This document shows positions 17,233 through 26,287 of a DNA stretch of 64,000 nucleotides, piece by piece (position 1 is the first letter of the stretch; every line of letters begins with the position of its first letter). This DNA is from Pedobacter frigidisoli (lineage in GTDB: Bacteria > Bacteroidota > Bacteroidia > Sphingobacteriales > Sphingobacteriaceae). The stretch is taken from positions 186,001-250,000 of the forward strand of contig NZ_SJSN01000006.1 of assembly GCF_004331675.1 (NCBI RefSeq), read 5' to 3'. The notes under the pieces are model-generated. The model saw nothing but the letters and a program-made list of their open reading frames with translations. It was not told the DNA's origin and did no database searches. Both the position numbers and the translations under genes were made by a program.

Positions 17233-19365
17233 ATGGCAAAGAAAAAATCTGCAAATATAAAATCGGTTCTAAATCAATTGGTTAGTGGTGTATTTGAGAA
17301 AAATGATAATCAAGCACTTAATTACAAGCAAGTTTCTGCCAAGTTAAACCTGAACGATCAGGAATCGAGAGATACCATTCTCGAAATTTTAAAAGATGGA
17401 AAAGGTGCCGGCGTTTATCTGGAACCAGAAAAGGGAAAATTCAAACTTAAGGATCTTCAAACATTTATTGTTGGCAGAGTTGATATGACTGCTGATGGTT
17501 CTGCCTATATCATCCCTGATGATGAATTTGAGAAAGACATTCGTGTTGCTCCTCGCAAACTTAAAAATGCGCTTCATGGCGATACCGTTAAAGTGTATGT
17601 ATTTGCAAAGAAAAATGGCAGTAAAAGAGATGGTGAGGTTTTAGAGATTATTAAAAGAGCTAAATCAGATTTTACTGGTGTGATCAAAATATCCGATCGT
17701 TTTGCATTTGTTATCGCAGATGATAAGAAAATGATGCATGATATTTTTGTTCCACTTTCAGATACGCTTAATGCAAAAAACGGTCAGCGTGTGTTGGTCA
17801 CCCTATCCGATTGGCCTGAAAGTGCAAAAAACCCAATTGGGATTGTGAAACATGTGCTTGGAAATCAAGGCGAAAATAATACCGAGATGAATGCTATTTT
17901 AGCTCAATTCGGTTTTCCTTTAGAATTTCCTCCGCAAGTAGAAAAAGAGGCAAACGCTATTCCAGAGGAAATTCCAGCTGCAGAAATTGCTAAACGAAAG
18001 GATTTTAGAAATATATTGACTTTTACCATCGATCCAGCGGATGCTAAGGATTTTGATGATGCCATCTCCTATCAAAAACTTCCAAGTGGAAACTATGAGA
18101 TAGGCGTTCACATTGCGGATGTTTCACATTATGTAATCCAGGGAACCGAATTAGATAAGGAAGCCTACAGTCGGGCTACTTCCGTTTATTTGGTAGATCG
18201 TGTGATCCCGATGTTACCAGAACGATTAAGTAATGGCGTTTGCTCACTTCGCCCTCACGAAGATAAGTTGTGTTTCGCTGCCGTATTCGAATTGGATGAG
18301 CAAGCAAATATAGTTAATGAATGGTATGGCAGAACTGTAATCCATTCTGACAGAAGGTTTAGTTATGAAGAAGCTCAAGAGGTTATTGAAAATAAAGCTG
18401 GCGATTACGCTACTGAAATATTAAAGCTAAACGAGTTGGCCAATATTTTACGTGATCGTAAATTTAAAAATGGCGCCATCAGTTTCGAAAGTACCGAGGT
18501 TAAATTTAAGTTAGATGAATCTGGCAAACCAATCGGCGTTTATGTTAAGGAACGTAAGGATGCACATAAATTGATTGAGGATTACATGCTTTTAGCCAAC
18601 CGAAAAGTGGCCGAATATGTAGCCAAAAAGGTTAAAGGAGAAAAGAAACTCACGTTTGTATATCGGGCACATGATTCTCCAAACATGGAAAATCTAAATT
18701 CTTTTGCAACTTTTGCTTCCCGGTTTGGCTATAAGATTAATACAAAATCTGATAAGGAAATCGCAAAATCATTAAACTATTTAATGGCAGATGTTGAAGG
18801 CAAAAAAGAACAGAATATATTAACTTCATTAGCTATTCGCTCTATGGCGAAAGCTATTTATTCTACTAAGAAAACAAGTCACTACGGCTTGGCTTTCGAA
18901 TACTATACGCATTTTACCTCTCCTATTCGTCGCTATCCAGATGTAATGGCACATAGGTTGTTGCAAACATATCTAGATGGTGGCAAATCAGCAGATGCAG
19001 AATTTTACGAGGTGGCTTCGGTACATTCTTCTGCTATGGAGAAAAGAGCGGCAGATGCCGAAAGGGCATCAATTAAGTACAAACAGGCAGAATATTTAGA
19101 AAATAACATTGGCACCGAATACAAGGGTATCATTTCTGGTGTTACAGAATGGGGCATGTATGTAGAAATAGAGGAGAATAAATGTGAGGGAATGATTCGT
19201 TTACGCGATATCTCTGATGATTTTTACGTACTTGATGAGAAGAACTACTGCATCGTTGGACAAAGAAAAAAGAAAAAATATCAACTCGGAGATGAAGTGA
19301 TGATTAGGGTTAAGAAAGTAGATCTTTCTAAACGTCAAATTGATTTTACACTAATTCCCGATTAA
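17233..19365 (+). CDS. rnr: ribonuclease R
   Basis: 710 residues with the RNase II/R layout: an N-terminal winged-helix/OB region to about 240, an RNB catalytic domain from about 255 to 590, and a C-terminal S1 domain (about 625-708). The catalytic acid cluster reads DPADAKDFDDAI near 267-278, the expected four-Asp site, and HFTSPIRRYPDVMAHRLL marks the RNB end. It is a processive 3'-5' exoribonuclease able to degrade structured RNA. The polyprenyl synthase follows by 43 bases, probably in the same transcript. Confidence 0.95.
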   Translation: MAKKKSANIKSVLNQLVSGVFEKNDNQALNYKQVSAKLNLNDQESRDTILEILKDGKGAGVYLEPEKGKFKLKDLQTFIVGRVDMTADGSAYIIPDDEFEKDIRVAPRKLKNALHGDTVKVYVFAKKNGSKRDGEVLEIIKRAKSDFTGVIKISDRFAFVIADDKKMMHDIFVPLSDTLNAKNGQRVLVTLSDWPESAKNPIGIVKHVLGNQGENNTEMNAILAQFGFPLEFPPQVEKEANAIPEEIPAAEIAKRKDFRNILTFTIDPADAKDFDDAISYQKLPSGNYEIGVHIADVSHYVIQGTELDKEAYSRATSVYLVDRVIPMLPERLSNGVCSLRPHEDKLCFAAVFELDEQANIVNEWYGRTVIHSDRRFSYEEAQEVIENKAGDYATEILKLNELANILRDRKFKNGAISFESTEVKFKLDESGKPIGVYVKERKDAHKLIEDYMLLANRKVAEYVAKKVKGEKKLTFVYRAHDSPNMENLNSFATFASRFGYKINTKSDKEIAKSLNYLMADVEGKKEQNILTSLAIRSMAKAIYSTKKTSHYGLAFEYYTHFTSPIRRYPDVMAHRLLQTYLDGGKSADAEFYEVASVHSSAMEKRAADAERASIKYKQAEYLENNIGTEYKGIISGVTEWGMYVEIEENKCEGMIRLRDISDDFYVLDEKNYCIVGQRKKKKYQLGDEVMIRVKKVDLSKRQIDFTLIPD

Positions 19366-19408
19366 AAATTAAGACATTTGTGCCCTAAACACATTGTTTA
19401 CGTAAAAC

Positions 19409-20383
19409 ATGCATACAACAGAACAACTACAACAAATTCTAGATAAAGCAATACAAAACTTAAGATTTCCAGATCAGCCTAAACAGCTTTACGATCCGAT
19501 AACTTATATCATTAATCTTGGCGGAAAACGTATTCGTCCGCTATTGGTTTTAATGGCTACTGAATTATTTGGCAAGGATGCACATGATTCCATCCATGCG
19601 GCTATGGCAATTGAGGTTTTCCATAACTTTACGCTGGTGCATGATGATATTATGGATAATGCGCCTTTACGTAGGGGAAAAGCAACTGTTCATGAAAAAT
19701 GGAGTACAAACACGGCCATTTTAAGTGGCGATGTAATGATGGTTGAGGCGAATAAAAACCTTGCAATGGTAAATCCAATCTTCCTTAAAGATGTTTTAGA
19801 TACGTTTAATGCGACTGCCCAAGGCGTTTGTGAGGGTCAGCAACTCGATATGGAATTCGAGGATCGTGATGATGTGAGCATTGAAGAATACATCAACATG
19901 ATCAGGTTAAAAACTGCTGTTTTATTGGGAGGTGCATTGAAATTGGGTGCCATCATTGCAGGTGCATCAGAAAAAGACGCTGACCTTATTTATCAATTTG
20001 GAGTGAATATTGGCATCGCTTTCCAACTTCAAGATGATATTCTAGATGTTTACGCAGACCCAGAAAAGTTCGGCAAACAAGTTGGCGGAGATATTATTGC
20101 CAATAAGAAAACATTTTTGTTATTGAAAGCATTCGAATTGGCTGATGGTGAAACAAAAGAATCATTAGATACCTGGACCAGTTATAAAAACTTCGACATT
20201 AAGGAAAAGGTAGAAACGGTGAGATCGGTTTATGATATCTTGGATATTCAAAATATCGCAAAAGAAAGTATGAATAAATACCTGAATATGGCATTGAGTG
20301 TATTTGCACAAATCAATGCCAGTGAAGAACGAAAATCAAATCTTTTAACGCTTACCAATCAATTAATGGCGAGGGAATATTAG
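19409..20383 (+). CDS. polyprenyl diphosphate synthase (IspB-like)
   Basis: 324 residues. The two Asp-rich motifs of trans-isoprenyl synthases are present: HDDIMDNAPLRRG near 78-90 and FQLQDDILDVYAD near 205-217. GGKRIRPLL near 35 is the third signature. Small residues before the first motif and the length suggest a long-chain product, fitting the quinone side chain; the mqnC gene elsewhere in the window shows that menaquinone is made through futalosine. The gene ends at a clear terminator at 20485-20515. Confidence 0.93.
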   Translation: MHTTEQLQQILDKAIQNLRFPDQPKQLYDPITYIINLGGKRIRPLLVLMATELFGKDAHDSIHAAMAIEVFHNFTLVHDDIMDNAPLRRGKATVHEKWSTNTAILSGDVMMVEANKNLAMVNPIFLKDVLDTFNATAQGVCEGQQLDMEFEDRDDVSIEEYINMIRLKTAVLLGGALKLGAIIAGASEKDADLIYQFGVNIGIAFQLQDDILDVYADPEKFGKQVGGDIIANKKTFLLLKAFELADGETKESLDTWTSYKNFDIKEKVETVRSVYDILDIQNIAKESMNKYLNMALSVFAQINASEERKSNLLTLTNQLMAREY

Positions 20384-20484
20384 CATCATTAAAGAGATCA
20401 TTGCGAGGCATGAAGTAACCCTAATACTTTAGAGTTCTAGAATAGTTCAGAAAGATTGCTTAGCAACTTCGCAACAACAAATTT

Positions 20485-20515
20485 AAAAAAGCTAATGCTA
20501 CGCATTAGCTTTTTT
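20485..20515 (+). terminator. terminator of the polyprenyl synthase gene
   Basis: An 8-bp stem GCTAATGC/GCATTAGC (20491-20498 with 20502-20509) is flanked by A6 and T6. The 100 bases before it carry a degenerate ATTGCGAGGCATGAAG ... CTTAGCAACTTCGCAA inverted pair of the TCATTGCGAGG family. Confidence 0.85.
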
Positions 20516-20540
20516 AGCTAACCGAAAAAATCAGGGCATA

Positions 20541-20570
20541 AAAAAAGTCCCGATAAAATCGGGACTTTTA
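20541..20570 (-). terminator. terminator of the rplU-rpmA operon
   Basis: An 11-bp stem (AAAGTCCCGAT with ATCGGGACTTT, loop AAA) is followed on the minus strand by a T run. It lies 19 bases beyond the rpmA stop. Confidence 0.88.
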
Positions 20571-20588
20571 AATATTGAGTAATACTAA

Positions 20589-21011
20589 TTATTCTGCTGG
20601 TGCAGCTTCTTCAGTAGTTTCTTCTTTTTTTGCAGCTGCTTTTTTAGCTTTTGCTGGAGCTGGAGTAGCTTCAACTTCTTCTACTAAAACTTCTTTAGCT
20701 TCAGCTTCTTTTTTAGCAGATGGCTTTTTAGCAAGTAATGCATCAATTTCAGCATCTGTAATAGGAAGTATAGAAACATAAGATTTGTTATCTTGTTTCT
20801 TTTTGAAAACTACAGTACCATCAACTAAAGCGAATAAAGTATGATCTTTACCAATACCAACACCTTTATCTGGGTGATGTTTTGTACCACGTTGACGTAC
20901 TAAAATGTTTCCAGCGATAGCTAACTGACCACCGAAAATTTTAATACCTAAACGCTTACTATGCGATTCACGTCCGTTTTTCGAACTACCGGCTCCTTTT
21001 TTGTGTGCCAT
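20589..21011 (-). CDS. rpmA: 50S ribosomal protein L27 with long C-terminal tail
   Basis: 140 residues. The first 88 are a normal L27: [22 protein letters not shown], then [22 protein letters not shown] [20 protein letters not shown]. After that comes about 50 residues of Ala/Lys/Glu/Pro low complexity ([20 protein letters not shown] onwards). Usual L27 is 84-95 residues. The N terminus reaches the peptidyl-transferase centre of the 50S subunit; the added tail is on the opposite, solvent side by analogy. It is second in the rplU-rpmA operon, 51 bases after rplU. Confidence 0.95.
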   Translation of the reverse strand: MAHKKGAGSSKNGRESHSKRLGIKIFGGQLAIAGNILVRQRGTKHHPDKGVGIGKDHTLFALVDGTVVFKKKQDNKSYVSILPITDAEIDALLAKKPSAKKEAEAKEVLVEEVEATPAPAKAKKAAAKKEETTEEAAPAE

Positions 21012-21062
21012 GATTTTATATTTTGTAACCTACTAAAAGCAAGTTATTGGGTTAAAGATTAA

Positions 21063-21374
21063 TTATAACGTGATATCAGAGATCTGAATTTTTGTGAAAA
21101 ACTGGCGGTGACCATTTTTCTTTTTGTAACCTTTTCTACGTTTTTTGTGGAAAATAATTACTTTATCACCTTTTAAATGAGATACGATAGTAGCTGAAAC
21201 TTTAGCACCCTTAACTGCAGGAGCCCCTACAGTGATTGCACCACCATTATCAACCAACAATACATTATCAAATTCAATACTAGCGCCTTCATCTCCTTGT
21301 AACCTGTGTACAAAAAGGTGCTGGTCTTTAGCAACTTTAAATTGCTGCCCTGCTATATTTACTATTGCGTACAT
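21063..21374 (-). CDS. rplU: 50S ribosomal protein L21
   Basis: 103 residues, standard length. [25 protein letters not shown] and the C-terminal [22 protein letters not shown] are the L21 signatures. It binds 23S rRNA in the large subunit. It is first in the operon with rpmA and preceded by a textbook Bacteroidota promoter at 21415-21446. Confidence 0.97.
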   Translation of the reverse strand: MYAIVNIAGQQFKVAKDQHLFVHRLQGDEGASIEFDNVLLVDNGGAITVGAPAVKGAKVSATIVSHLKGDKVIIFHKKRRKGYKKKNGHRQFFTKIQISDITL

Positions 21375-21414
21375 TGTTTAAATATTAGTTTTTTAATTTT
21401 TATTTAACGAGGTG

Positions 21415-21446
21415 CAAATATAGAACAAATTCAATTAACTCACAAA
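21415..21446 (-). promoter_or_regulatory. rplU-rpmA promoter
   Basis: Minus-strand TTTG (21443-21446), a 20-base spacer, then TATATTTG (21415-21422), both exact matches to the Bacteroidota sigma consensus. It predicts a leader of about 30-35 bases before the rplU ATG. Confidence 0.75.
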
Positions 21447-21579
21447 CACATATCGAAAATATTTTTTACTAAAATCCTCCGTCACCAGGATTTTAAGAAT
21501 TTATAAATTTACAGATCAATGCGCCGTACTTTTTTATGATTATTTGAAAAGAAAGGCTTGATAGTTCTTGGACAACACC

Positions 21580-21640
21580 TACCCTGCTATCCATTACTCC
21601 GATGAAAAATCGGGATTCATTTCCATCAGGTTTATTTAAC
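21580..21640 (-). repeat. dispersed hairpin repeat, copy C
   Basis: On the minus strand: TAAACCTGATGGAAATGAA, hairpin CCGAT/ATCGG (21609-21613 with 21599-21603), then GTAATGGATAGCAGGGTAGG. The minus-strand open frame 21493-21687 that runs through it is a translation of the repeat, not a gene. Confidence 0.7.
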
Positions 21641-21730
21641 GCAGGCTGGTATTTCAAACTGGTGTTAGCTTCCCTCAAATTTAACATACTATTTTTTTAA
21701 ATGTGGCTGCTTTAGAAAGCAAGCCTTTGT

Positions 21731-21795
21731 TTATAAACCCGATTGCAGTGGAAGCCGCCGCTTTTTCTGCGGCGCTTATAACGGAAAGCGGGACT
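21731..21795 (+). repeat. dispersed hairpin repeat, copy D
   Basis: TAAACCCGATTGCAGTGGAAG, a GC-rich hairpin CGCCGC-type stem (21756-21761 region with 21769-21774) over a T-rich loop, then CTTATAACGGAAAGCGGGACTG. It lies 90 bases from copy C in opposite orientation. Confidence 0.7.
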
Positions 21796-21994
21796 GAAAA
21801 ATCAAAAAGGTTACAGAACGCTCATTTTCAAAGGAAACAAACGGTAAGCATTGCATTTTATTCCTTAAAAGCTGACTTGTCTATTTATTACGAATCTATC
21901 GCAAATACGAAAACATCAGAAATAGAAAAAGACTTTAACAATGTACTATCGCTAGCTAATTATTTAAAGTCTATCGATAATTAATCTTGCTTAT

Positions 21995-22495
21995 CTATTT
22001 ACCCGATCGCTTTTCTACTTGTATCAAGGTTTCTTGTATAATCTTTCTCATTTGCATTGCTGCATCCAATAATTTCGGGTTGCCATCGAAATCTCCATAA
22101 ACTACTACGTGCTTAGATTTTTCCTTATAATTAAAAGTCATATCGTAACGAGGAACAGCTTTAGATTTATCACTCTTTTTGCCAATGGTATCAGGAAAGT
22201 TCCAGAGCCCAATTTCATTTGCCTTTCTATGTAAATACAAAATATCATCGCTCTTTAAAAAAACCTTTTTCCTTAAAACAGAATCCTTACTATTTACATA
22301 TTGGTATGCTCCTGTGGCAGAATTGTAACTATTTTCCAAGGTATCTTTTAAACCGTAGCTAAACTGCATGCTCACAAAATCAGCTTTTCTAAAGGGCGCA
22401 TTTTGTATAATTGGCTTATAATAGATGTAACAATAAATAATCATCGGGAGGATGATGGTAATGGCTAAGAATATCTTTTTTCCTTTAGTTGACAC
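21995..22495 (-). CDS. hypothetical single-pass membrane protein
   Basis: 166 residues. An uncleaved N-terminal membrane helix (about 7-26, IFLAITIILPMIIYCYIYY) is followed by a periplasmic domain with strand-rich segments (FVSMQFSYGLKDTLENSYN, YDMTFNYKEKSKHVVVYGD) and a C-terminal helix. No catalytic motif is evident and the family is not recognised. The composition matches its neighbours, so it looks native. Confidence 0.7.
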   Translation of the reverse strand: MSTKGKKIFLAITIILPMIIYCYIYYKPIIQNAPFRKADFVSMQFSYGLKDTLENSYNSATGAYQYVNSKDSVLRKKVFLKSDDILYLHRKANEIGLWNFPDTIGKKSDKSKAVPRYDMTFNYKEKSKHVVVYGDFDGNPKLLDAAMQMRKIIQETLIQVEKRSGK

Positions 22496-22639
22496 TTTAT
22501 TTAATTATTGAATGAATGATTTGTTGAATGAGAGAATGATAAAGTAAAACCTATAAACGCCGCAAAGTTTATATTTTTTTCAGAAAATCCAAACATCCCA
22601 AAATCATATAATCACTTAACTTTACTATTGTTTACAGAC

Positions 22640-24016
22640 TTACGAGTCTTTTAATTCTCCCTCCCACTTACTTACTACAGCCGTAGCGATACTATTTCCA
22701 ACAACATTGGTTGCAGAACGGCCCATATCTAACAAGGGATCTATACCAATTAATAAAGCTAATCCAGCCTCGGGAATATTGAAACTTGCAATTGTACCAG
22801 CAATAACCACAAGCGATGCTCTTGGAACACCAGCAATGCCTTTACTGGTGAGCATTAAGATTAAGAGCATAGAAATTTGTTGCTCGAAACCTAAATGTAT
22901 GCCATAAGCCTGGGCAATAAACAAGGATGCAAATGTCATATACATCATTGAACCATCTAAATTAAACGAGTAACCTAATGGTAAAACGAAACTCACAATC
23001 TTATCCTTGCAACCAAAACGTTCTAGCAGCATCATCGTTTTTGGATAGGCAGCCTCACTACTTGCCGTACTAAAGGCGAGAATAGCCGGCTCTTTCATAT
23101 CGCTTACTAATCTAAATACGCGTTTTTTAAGGATTAGGAAACCAATAAAAATTAACATTGCCCAAAGTATGGCAAGGCCGAAATAAAACTCGCCTATAAA
23201 TATTGCATAGGTATTTAAAACATTTAAACCTTGTTTAGCCACAATAGCAGTCATGGCACCAAACACTGCTAAAGGGGCAAAATTCATTACATAACCAGTC
23301 ATTTTTAAAATTACGTGAGCAATTGCATCAAAAGCCTTGATTACGACTTGCCCCATATCCCCAATTGCAGCAGTTGCCACACCGAAGAATAACGAAAAAA
23401 CTACAATCTGCAGAATCTCATTAGTAGCCATTGATTCGGCAATACTTTTAGGAAAAACATGGGCAATAAAATCTTTAACGCTCATGGCTGCCTTTTGTAT
23501 GCCAGTATTAACCAATTGATCGGGCAAGGTTAGGTTCATGTGCTTTCCTGGTTCGAAGAGGTTCACCAAGATTAACCCAAGCACTAAGGACATCAACGAC
23601 ATGGCCATAAACCAGCCTAATGTTTTTCCGCCAATTCTACCTACAGCCTTAATATCGCCAACTTTTGCAACGCCTACAACCAACGTAGTAAATACTAAAG
23701 GCGCTACAATCATCTTAATCAAACGGAGAAAAATATCACTCAATAAGGTGAAGTATTCTAGCTTTTTCTCTCGAATATCCTCATTGGTTTTTTTGATAGC
23801 TGCATTCACTTTTCTATCAGCCTTAAGTTGTGTAAAAACCGCCGAGGTTGTATCAGCAGTTTTCTTAATGCTAACCTCTATGCTTTTTACCTTTGCATCG
23901 GCATTCAGAATATTCTGATTATAGGCGTCTATTGAGTTAACATTTAAAATATAGCCCAGTGCAATACCAGCAATCAGCGCTATAAAAATAAAAAGCGTGA
24001 GTTTGTTTTTCTTCAT
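22640..24016 (-). CDS. dicarboxylate/amino acid:cation symporter (DAACS)
   Basis: 458 residues. The glutamate-transporter-homologue signatures are present: KMIVAPLVFTTLVVGVAK, the serine-rich re-entrant loop as AFSTASSEAAYPKTM, YSFNLDGSMMYMTFASLFIA (NMDGT-type motif) and LTSKGIAGVPRASLV with DPLLDMGRSATNVVGNSI. It moves dicarboxylates or acidic amino acids with Na+ or H+ across the inner membrane. An unusual polar helical insert (about 28-75, rich in Lys/Asp) separates the first two helices. It is divergent from the ECF sigma operon. Confidence 0.93.
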   Translation of the reverse strand: MKKNKLTLFIFIALIAGIALGYILNVNSIDAYNQNILNADAKVKSIEVSIKKTADTTSAVFTQLKADRKVNAAIKKTNEDIREKKLEYFTLLSDIFLRLIKMIVAPLVFTTLVVGVAKVGDIKAVGRIGGKTLGWFMAMSLMSLVLGLILVNLFEPGKHMNLTLPDQLVNTGIQKAAMSVKDFIAHVFPKSIAESMATNEILQIVVFSLFFGVATAAIGDMGQVVIKAFDAIAHVILKMTGYVMNFAPLAVFGAMTAIVAKQGLNVLNTYAIFIGEFYFGLAILWAMLIFIGFLILKKRVFRLVSDMKEPAILAFSTASSEAAYPKTMMLLERFGCKDKIVSFVLPLGYSFNLDGSMMYMTFASLFIAQAYGIHLGFEQQISMLLILMLTSKGIAGVPRASLVVIAGTIASFNIPEAGLALLIGIDPLLDMGRSATNVVGNSIATAVVSKWEGELKDS

Positions 24017-24076
24017 GAATATAAAAAGTTTTTGGCGTTGTTAATTTGGTAAAACTACGATATTTACGGAGTGTAA

Positions 24077-24117
24077 CAAATTTAGATTTTGGCCATGATA
24101 AATTTATGCTAATTTTG
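24077..24117. promoter_or_regulatory. overlapping divergent promoters, symporter and ECF sigma
   Basis: Plus strand: TTTG (24088-24091), 18 bases, TAATTTTG (24110-24117), reading toward the sigma gene. Minus strand: TAAATTTG (24077-24084), reading toward the symporter. The two lie within 41 bases, so initiation on one strand could affect the other. Confidence 0.6.
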
Positions 24118-24175
24118 AATCTCCTTGTAACAAAAAAAGCACAACTCCATCTAAAAAACAACTACGCAATCGTAA

Positions 24176-24673
24176 ATGGAACAAAAAGACAAGTTATTTA
24201 AGCAGATCTTCGATTCAAATTCCAAAAAGATATTCCATTTATGTTATGGTTATACTGGCGATACCGATTCCGCCAATGATCTTTTACAAGAAACGTTTTT
24301 AAAGGTCTGGCAAAACTTAGATAAATTCAGAAACAAATCACTTATATCAACTTGGATTTATAGAATTGCCGTTAATACCTGCTTAACTTATTTGAGATCT
24401 GAAAAAAGACAGGCAAAGGATGAATTAACAGACAACATTATCGAGAATAAGATCGAGGAATTTTCGGAAAAGAATGAGCAGGTAGCATTACTTTATACAT
24501 GTATCTCCAAACTAGAGGAGAACGATCGTTTGATTATAACCATGGTTTTAGATGAACTTCCATATCATGAAATTGCTGATATCTCCGGCATAAGCGAGGG
24601 CAACTTGAGGGTAAAAATTCATCGTATTAAACAAAAATTAACAGAACTATATACACAGTATGCAAGCGTTTGA
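24176..24673 (+). CDS. ECF-type RNA polymerase sigma factor
   Basis: 165 residues. Region 2 (FHLCYGYTGDTDSANDLLQETFLKVWQNL, about 19-47) and region 4 (VLDELPYHEIADISGISEGNLRVKIHRIKQKL, about 121-153) are typical of extracytoplasmic-function sigma factors. Its last 14 bases overlap the next gene, a membrane protein, the usual position of an anti-sigma partner. The target promoters are unknown. Confidence 0.93.
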   Translation: MEQKDKLFKQIFDSNSKKIFHLCYGYTGDTDSANDLLQETFLKVWQNLDKFRNKSLISTWIYRIAVNTCLTYLRSEKRQAKDELTDNIIENKIEEFSEKNEQVALLYTCISKLEENDRLIITMVLDELPYHEIADISGISEGNLRVKIHRIKQKLTELYTQYASV

Positions 24674-25259
24674 TCAAATACAGGAGTTGTGGCAAAAGCA
24701 CGAGGTAGAAGTTAAGGTATCTGCTGATGAAATGTTGCAACAAGTTAAAAAAGAGGTAAATGGTTTGAAACTCAAATCGGCTTTGAATATTTTGGGTATG
24801 CTTACCTCATTTATCGCCATTGCTGCTTTATGGGTTTTTTATCATTTTGAATCATGGACAACCCACGTTGGTATTAGCATTACGCTGATTGCCATTGGTG
24901 TTTATACCTTAATATTATATCGCGACCACAGATTAATTTCTAAAAGTGATTATACCGTTCATCCAAACGAATATTTAAACAACTTAAAAACCTACCAATT
25001 AAATCGTTACAAGCTTTATAATTCTCTTTATTGGTTTTATACCGTTGCGCTTTCATTAGGTATCATTTTCTACTTTGTTGAAATTCTTGCTCATTTCAAT
25101 TTCATTCAACAGGTAATTGCTATTGGACTTACAGCACTATGGATTATTTTTTGTTCTACCATCTTAAGAAAGGCAGTTATCAAAAGAGAAAAAGAAAGAA
25201 TTGCGTTATTAATTGAGAAGTTTGAACGCATAAGCGGACAGATTTCTACCAGGAATTAA
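24660..25259 (+). CDS. membrane protein, putative anti-sigma partner
   Basis: 199 residues. A soluble N-terminal helical part (about 1-40, QELWQKHEVEVKVSADEMLQQ) is followed by two membrane helix pairs (about 42-60 and 68-85; 123-143 and 150-168) and a charged coiled-coil-like tail. It has no zinc-binding HxxxCxxC motif, so classification as anti-sigma rests only on its 14-base overlap with the sigma gene and its soluble N terminus. Confidence 0.7.
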   Translation: MQAFDQIQELWQKHEVEVKVSADEMLQQVKKEVNGLKLKSALNILGMLTSFIAIAALWVFYHFESWTTHVGISITLIAIGVYTLILYRDHRLISKSDYTVHPNEYLNNLKTYQLNRYKLYNSLYWFYTVALSLGIIFYFVEILAHFNFIQQVIAIGLTALWIIFCSTILRKAVIKREKERIALLIEKFERISGQISTRN

Positions 25260-25295
25260 ATTTTAGGCACGGTTTTTTCATTGGTAAAAATACTA

Positions 25296-25862
25296 ATGAG
25301 AAGACTGATTATACCCATCCTTTTTTTGCTAGCCTTGCCACCTACGCTTGCCTTTAAACAAGACTTTACTGAGCCAGTTCAATTGGATTGGGAAACCTAT
25401 TTTAAAGGCAAGCCAGATATGAATTCTCCATTTTATGCCTTAACGGCCATGACTTGGAAATACAGCTACGAATCTACCACCTACCGAAATCGTGTTGTCA
25501 TAAACCTGAAGAATGAGGTTACCATAGACAAAAATAGATCATGGGTAAAATGGGATAAAATTAAAGATCCGGAGGTTAGGGCAAGTCTTTTACACCACGA
25601 ACAAGGCCATGCAAATATTCAATACATTTTACTTTCTGAGGCAGAAAGGGTTTTAAAGAATAGAAATTATTCAGTAAAAAACTATAAAGCACAAATCTCT
25701 CAATTAGCGAACGAGATAAGTGATTATTTCGATACCATGCAACGTAATTATGATGAAGAGACCGAGCATGGTAGCAACCATAAAATGCAGGGCAGATGGG
25801 ATAAAATTATTGAGGATAAAATGACGGAATCTAGAGCAGCAATGTTAGAGACGCAAAAGTAA
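25296..25862 (+). CDS. DUF922 secreted metalloprotease-like protein
   Basis: 188 residues from the ATG at 25296; a TTG five codons earlier keeps the frame open but the ATG gives a clean signal peptide (MRRLIIPILFLLALPPTLAF). The domain carries LLHHEQGHANI with HEQGH at 101-105, an HExxH-type zinc motif of the DUF922 family, predicted to be Zn-dependent proteases. It is third in the sigma operon (36 bases after the membrane protein). Its 3' end overlaps the convergent dgkA gene by 18 bases. Confidence 0.8.
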   Translation: MRRLIIPILFLLALPPTLAFKQDFTEPVQLDWETYFKGKPDMNSPFYALTAMTWKYSYESTTYRNRVVINLKNEVTIDKNRSWVKWDKIKDPEVRASLLHHEQGHANIQYILLSEAERVLKNRNYSVKNYKAQISQLANEISDYFDTMQRNYDEETEHGSNHKMQGRWDKIIEDKMTESRAAMLETQK

Positions 25863-26225
25863 TTTTGGGATAAAAACAATTGCTCCGACTGCAATAGCCA
25901 AAAATGCCGCAATTAAAACAGCGGCAGCAGCTAAATCCTTTACTACTTTAATTTTTGGATGATAATCAGGATAAATTACATCGGCCAATTTCTCTATAGC
26001 AGAATTTATTATTTCGGCAACCATTACTGCAGCGATAACGCTAAGAATTGCAATCCATTCGAGGTTAGATAGTTTTAAGTAAAAAGATAATGCAATCGCT
26101 GCTATTGCGGCAAAAAGATGAACTCTTCCATTGTGATCATTAGCAAAAAACAATCTCAATCCATTAAAAGCATACTTGAAACTTTTAATTCGATCCAAAA
26201 CTGAAAATTTCTTTTCTTCTTCCAT
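25845..26225 (-). CDS. diacylglycerol/undecaprenol kinase family
   Basis: 126 residues with three membrane helices. The DgkA signature is AEIINSAIEKLADVIYPDYHP, with KDLAAAAVLIAA following, and an N-terminal RIKSFKYAFNGL amphipathic helix. Members phosphorylate undecaprenol or diacylglycerol at the inner membrane to recycle lipid carriers. It ends inside the 3' end of the convergent DUF922 gene. Confidence 0.92.
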   Translation of the reverse strand: MEEEKKFSVLDRIKSFKYAFNGLRLFFANDHNGRVHLFAAIAAIALSFYLKLSNLEWIAILSVIAAVMVAEIINSAIEKLADVIYPDYHPKIKVVKDLAAAAVLIAAFLAIAVGAIVFIPKLLLRL

Positions 26226-26287
26226 CAGTTATTCCTCAGTTAGATTATGAAATAAGCTCGATAACTTCAACTGGACATGTTAAAGCT

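Noticed and set aside
21493..21687. 64-codon minus-strand open frame
   Set aside because: Contains the translated hairpin repeat (NKPDG ... GVMDSRVG); such frames recur wherever the repeat lies.
21703..21984. 93-codon plus-strand open frame
   Set aside because: First half is hairpin repeat copy D; the second half (SLKADLSIYYESI onward) looks more protein-like and may be a remnant, but it has no start of its own.
25281..25295. TTG start for the DUF922 protein
   Set aside because: Adds five residues before a clean signal peptide that starts at the ATG at 25296.
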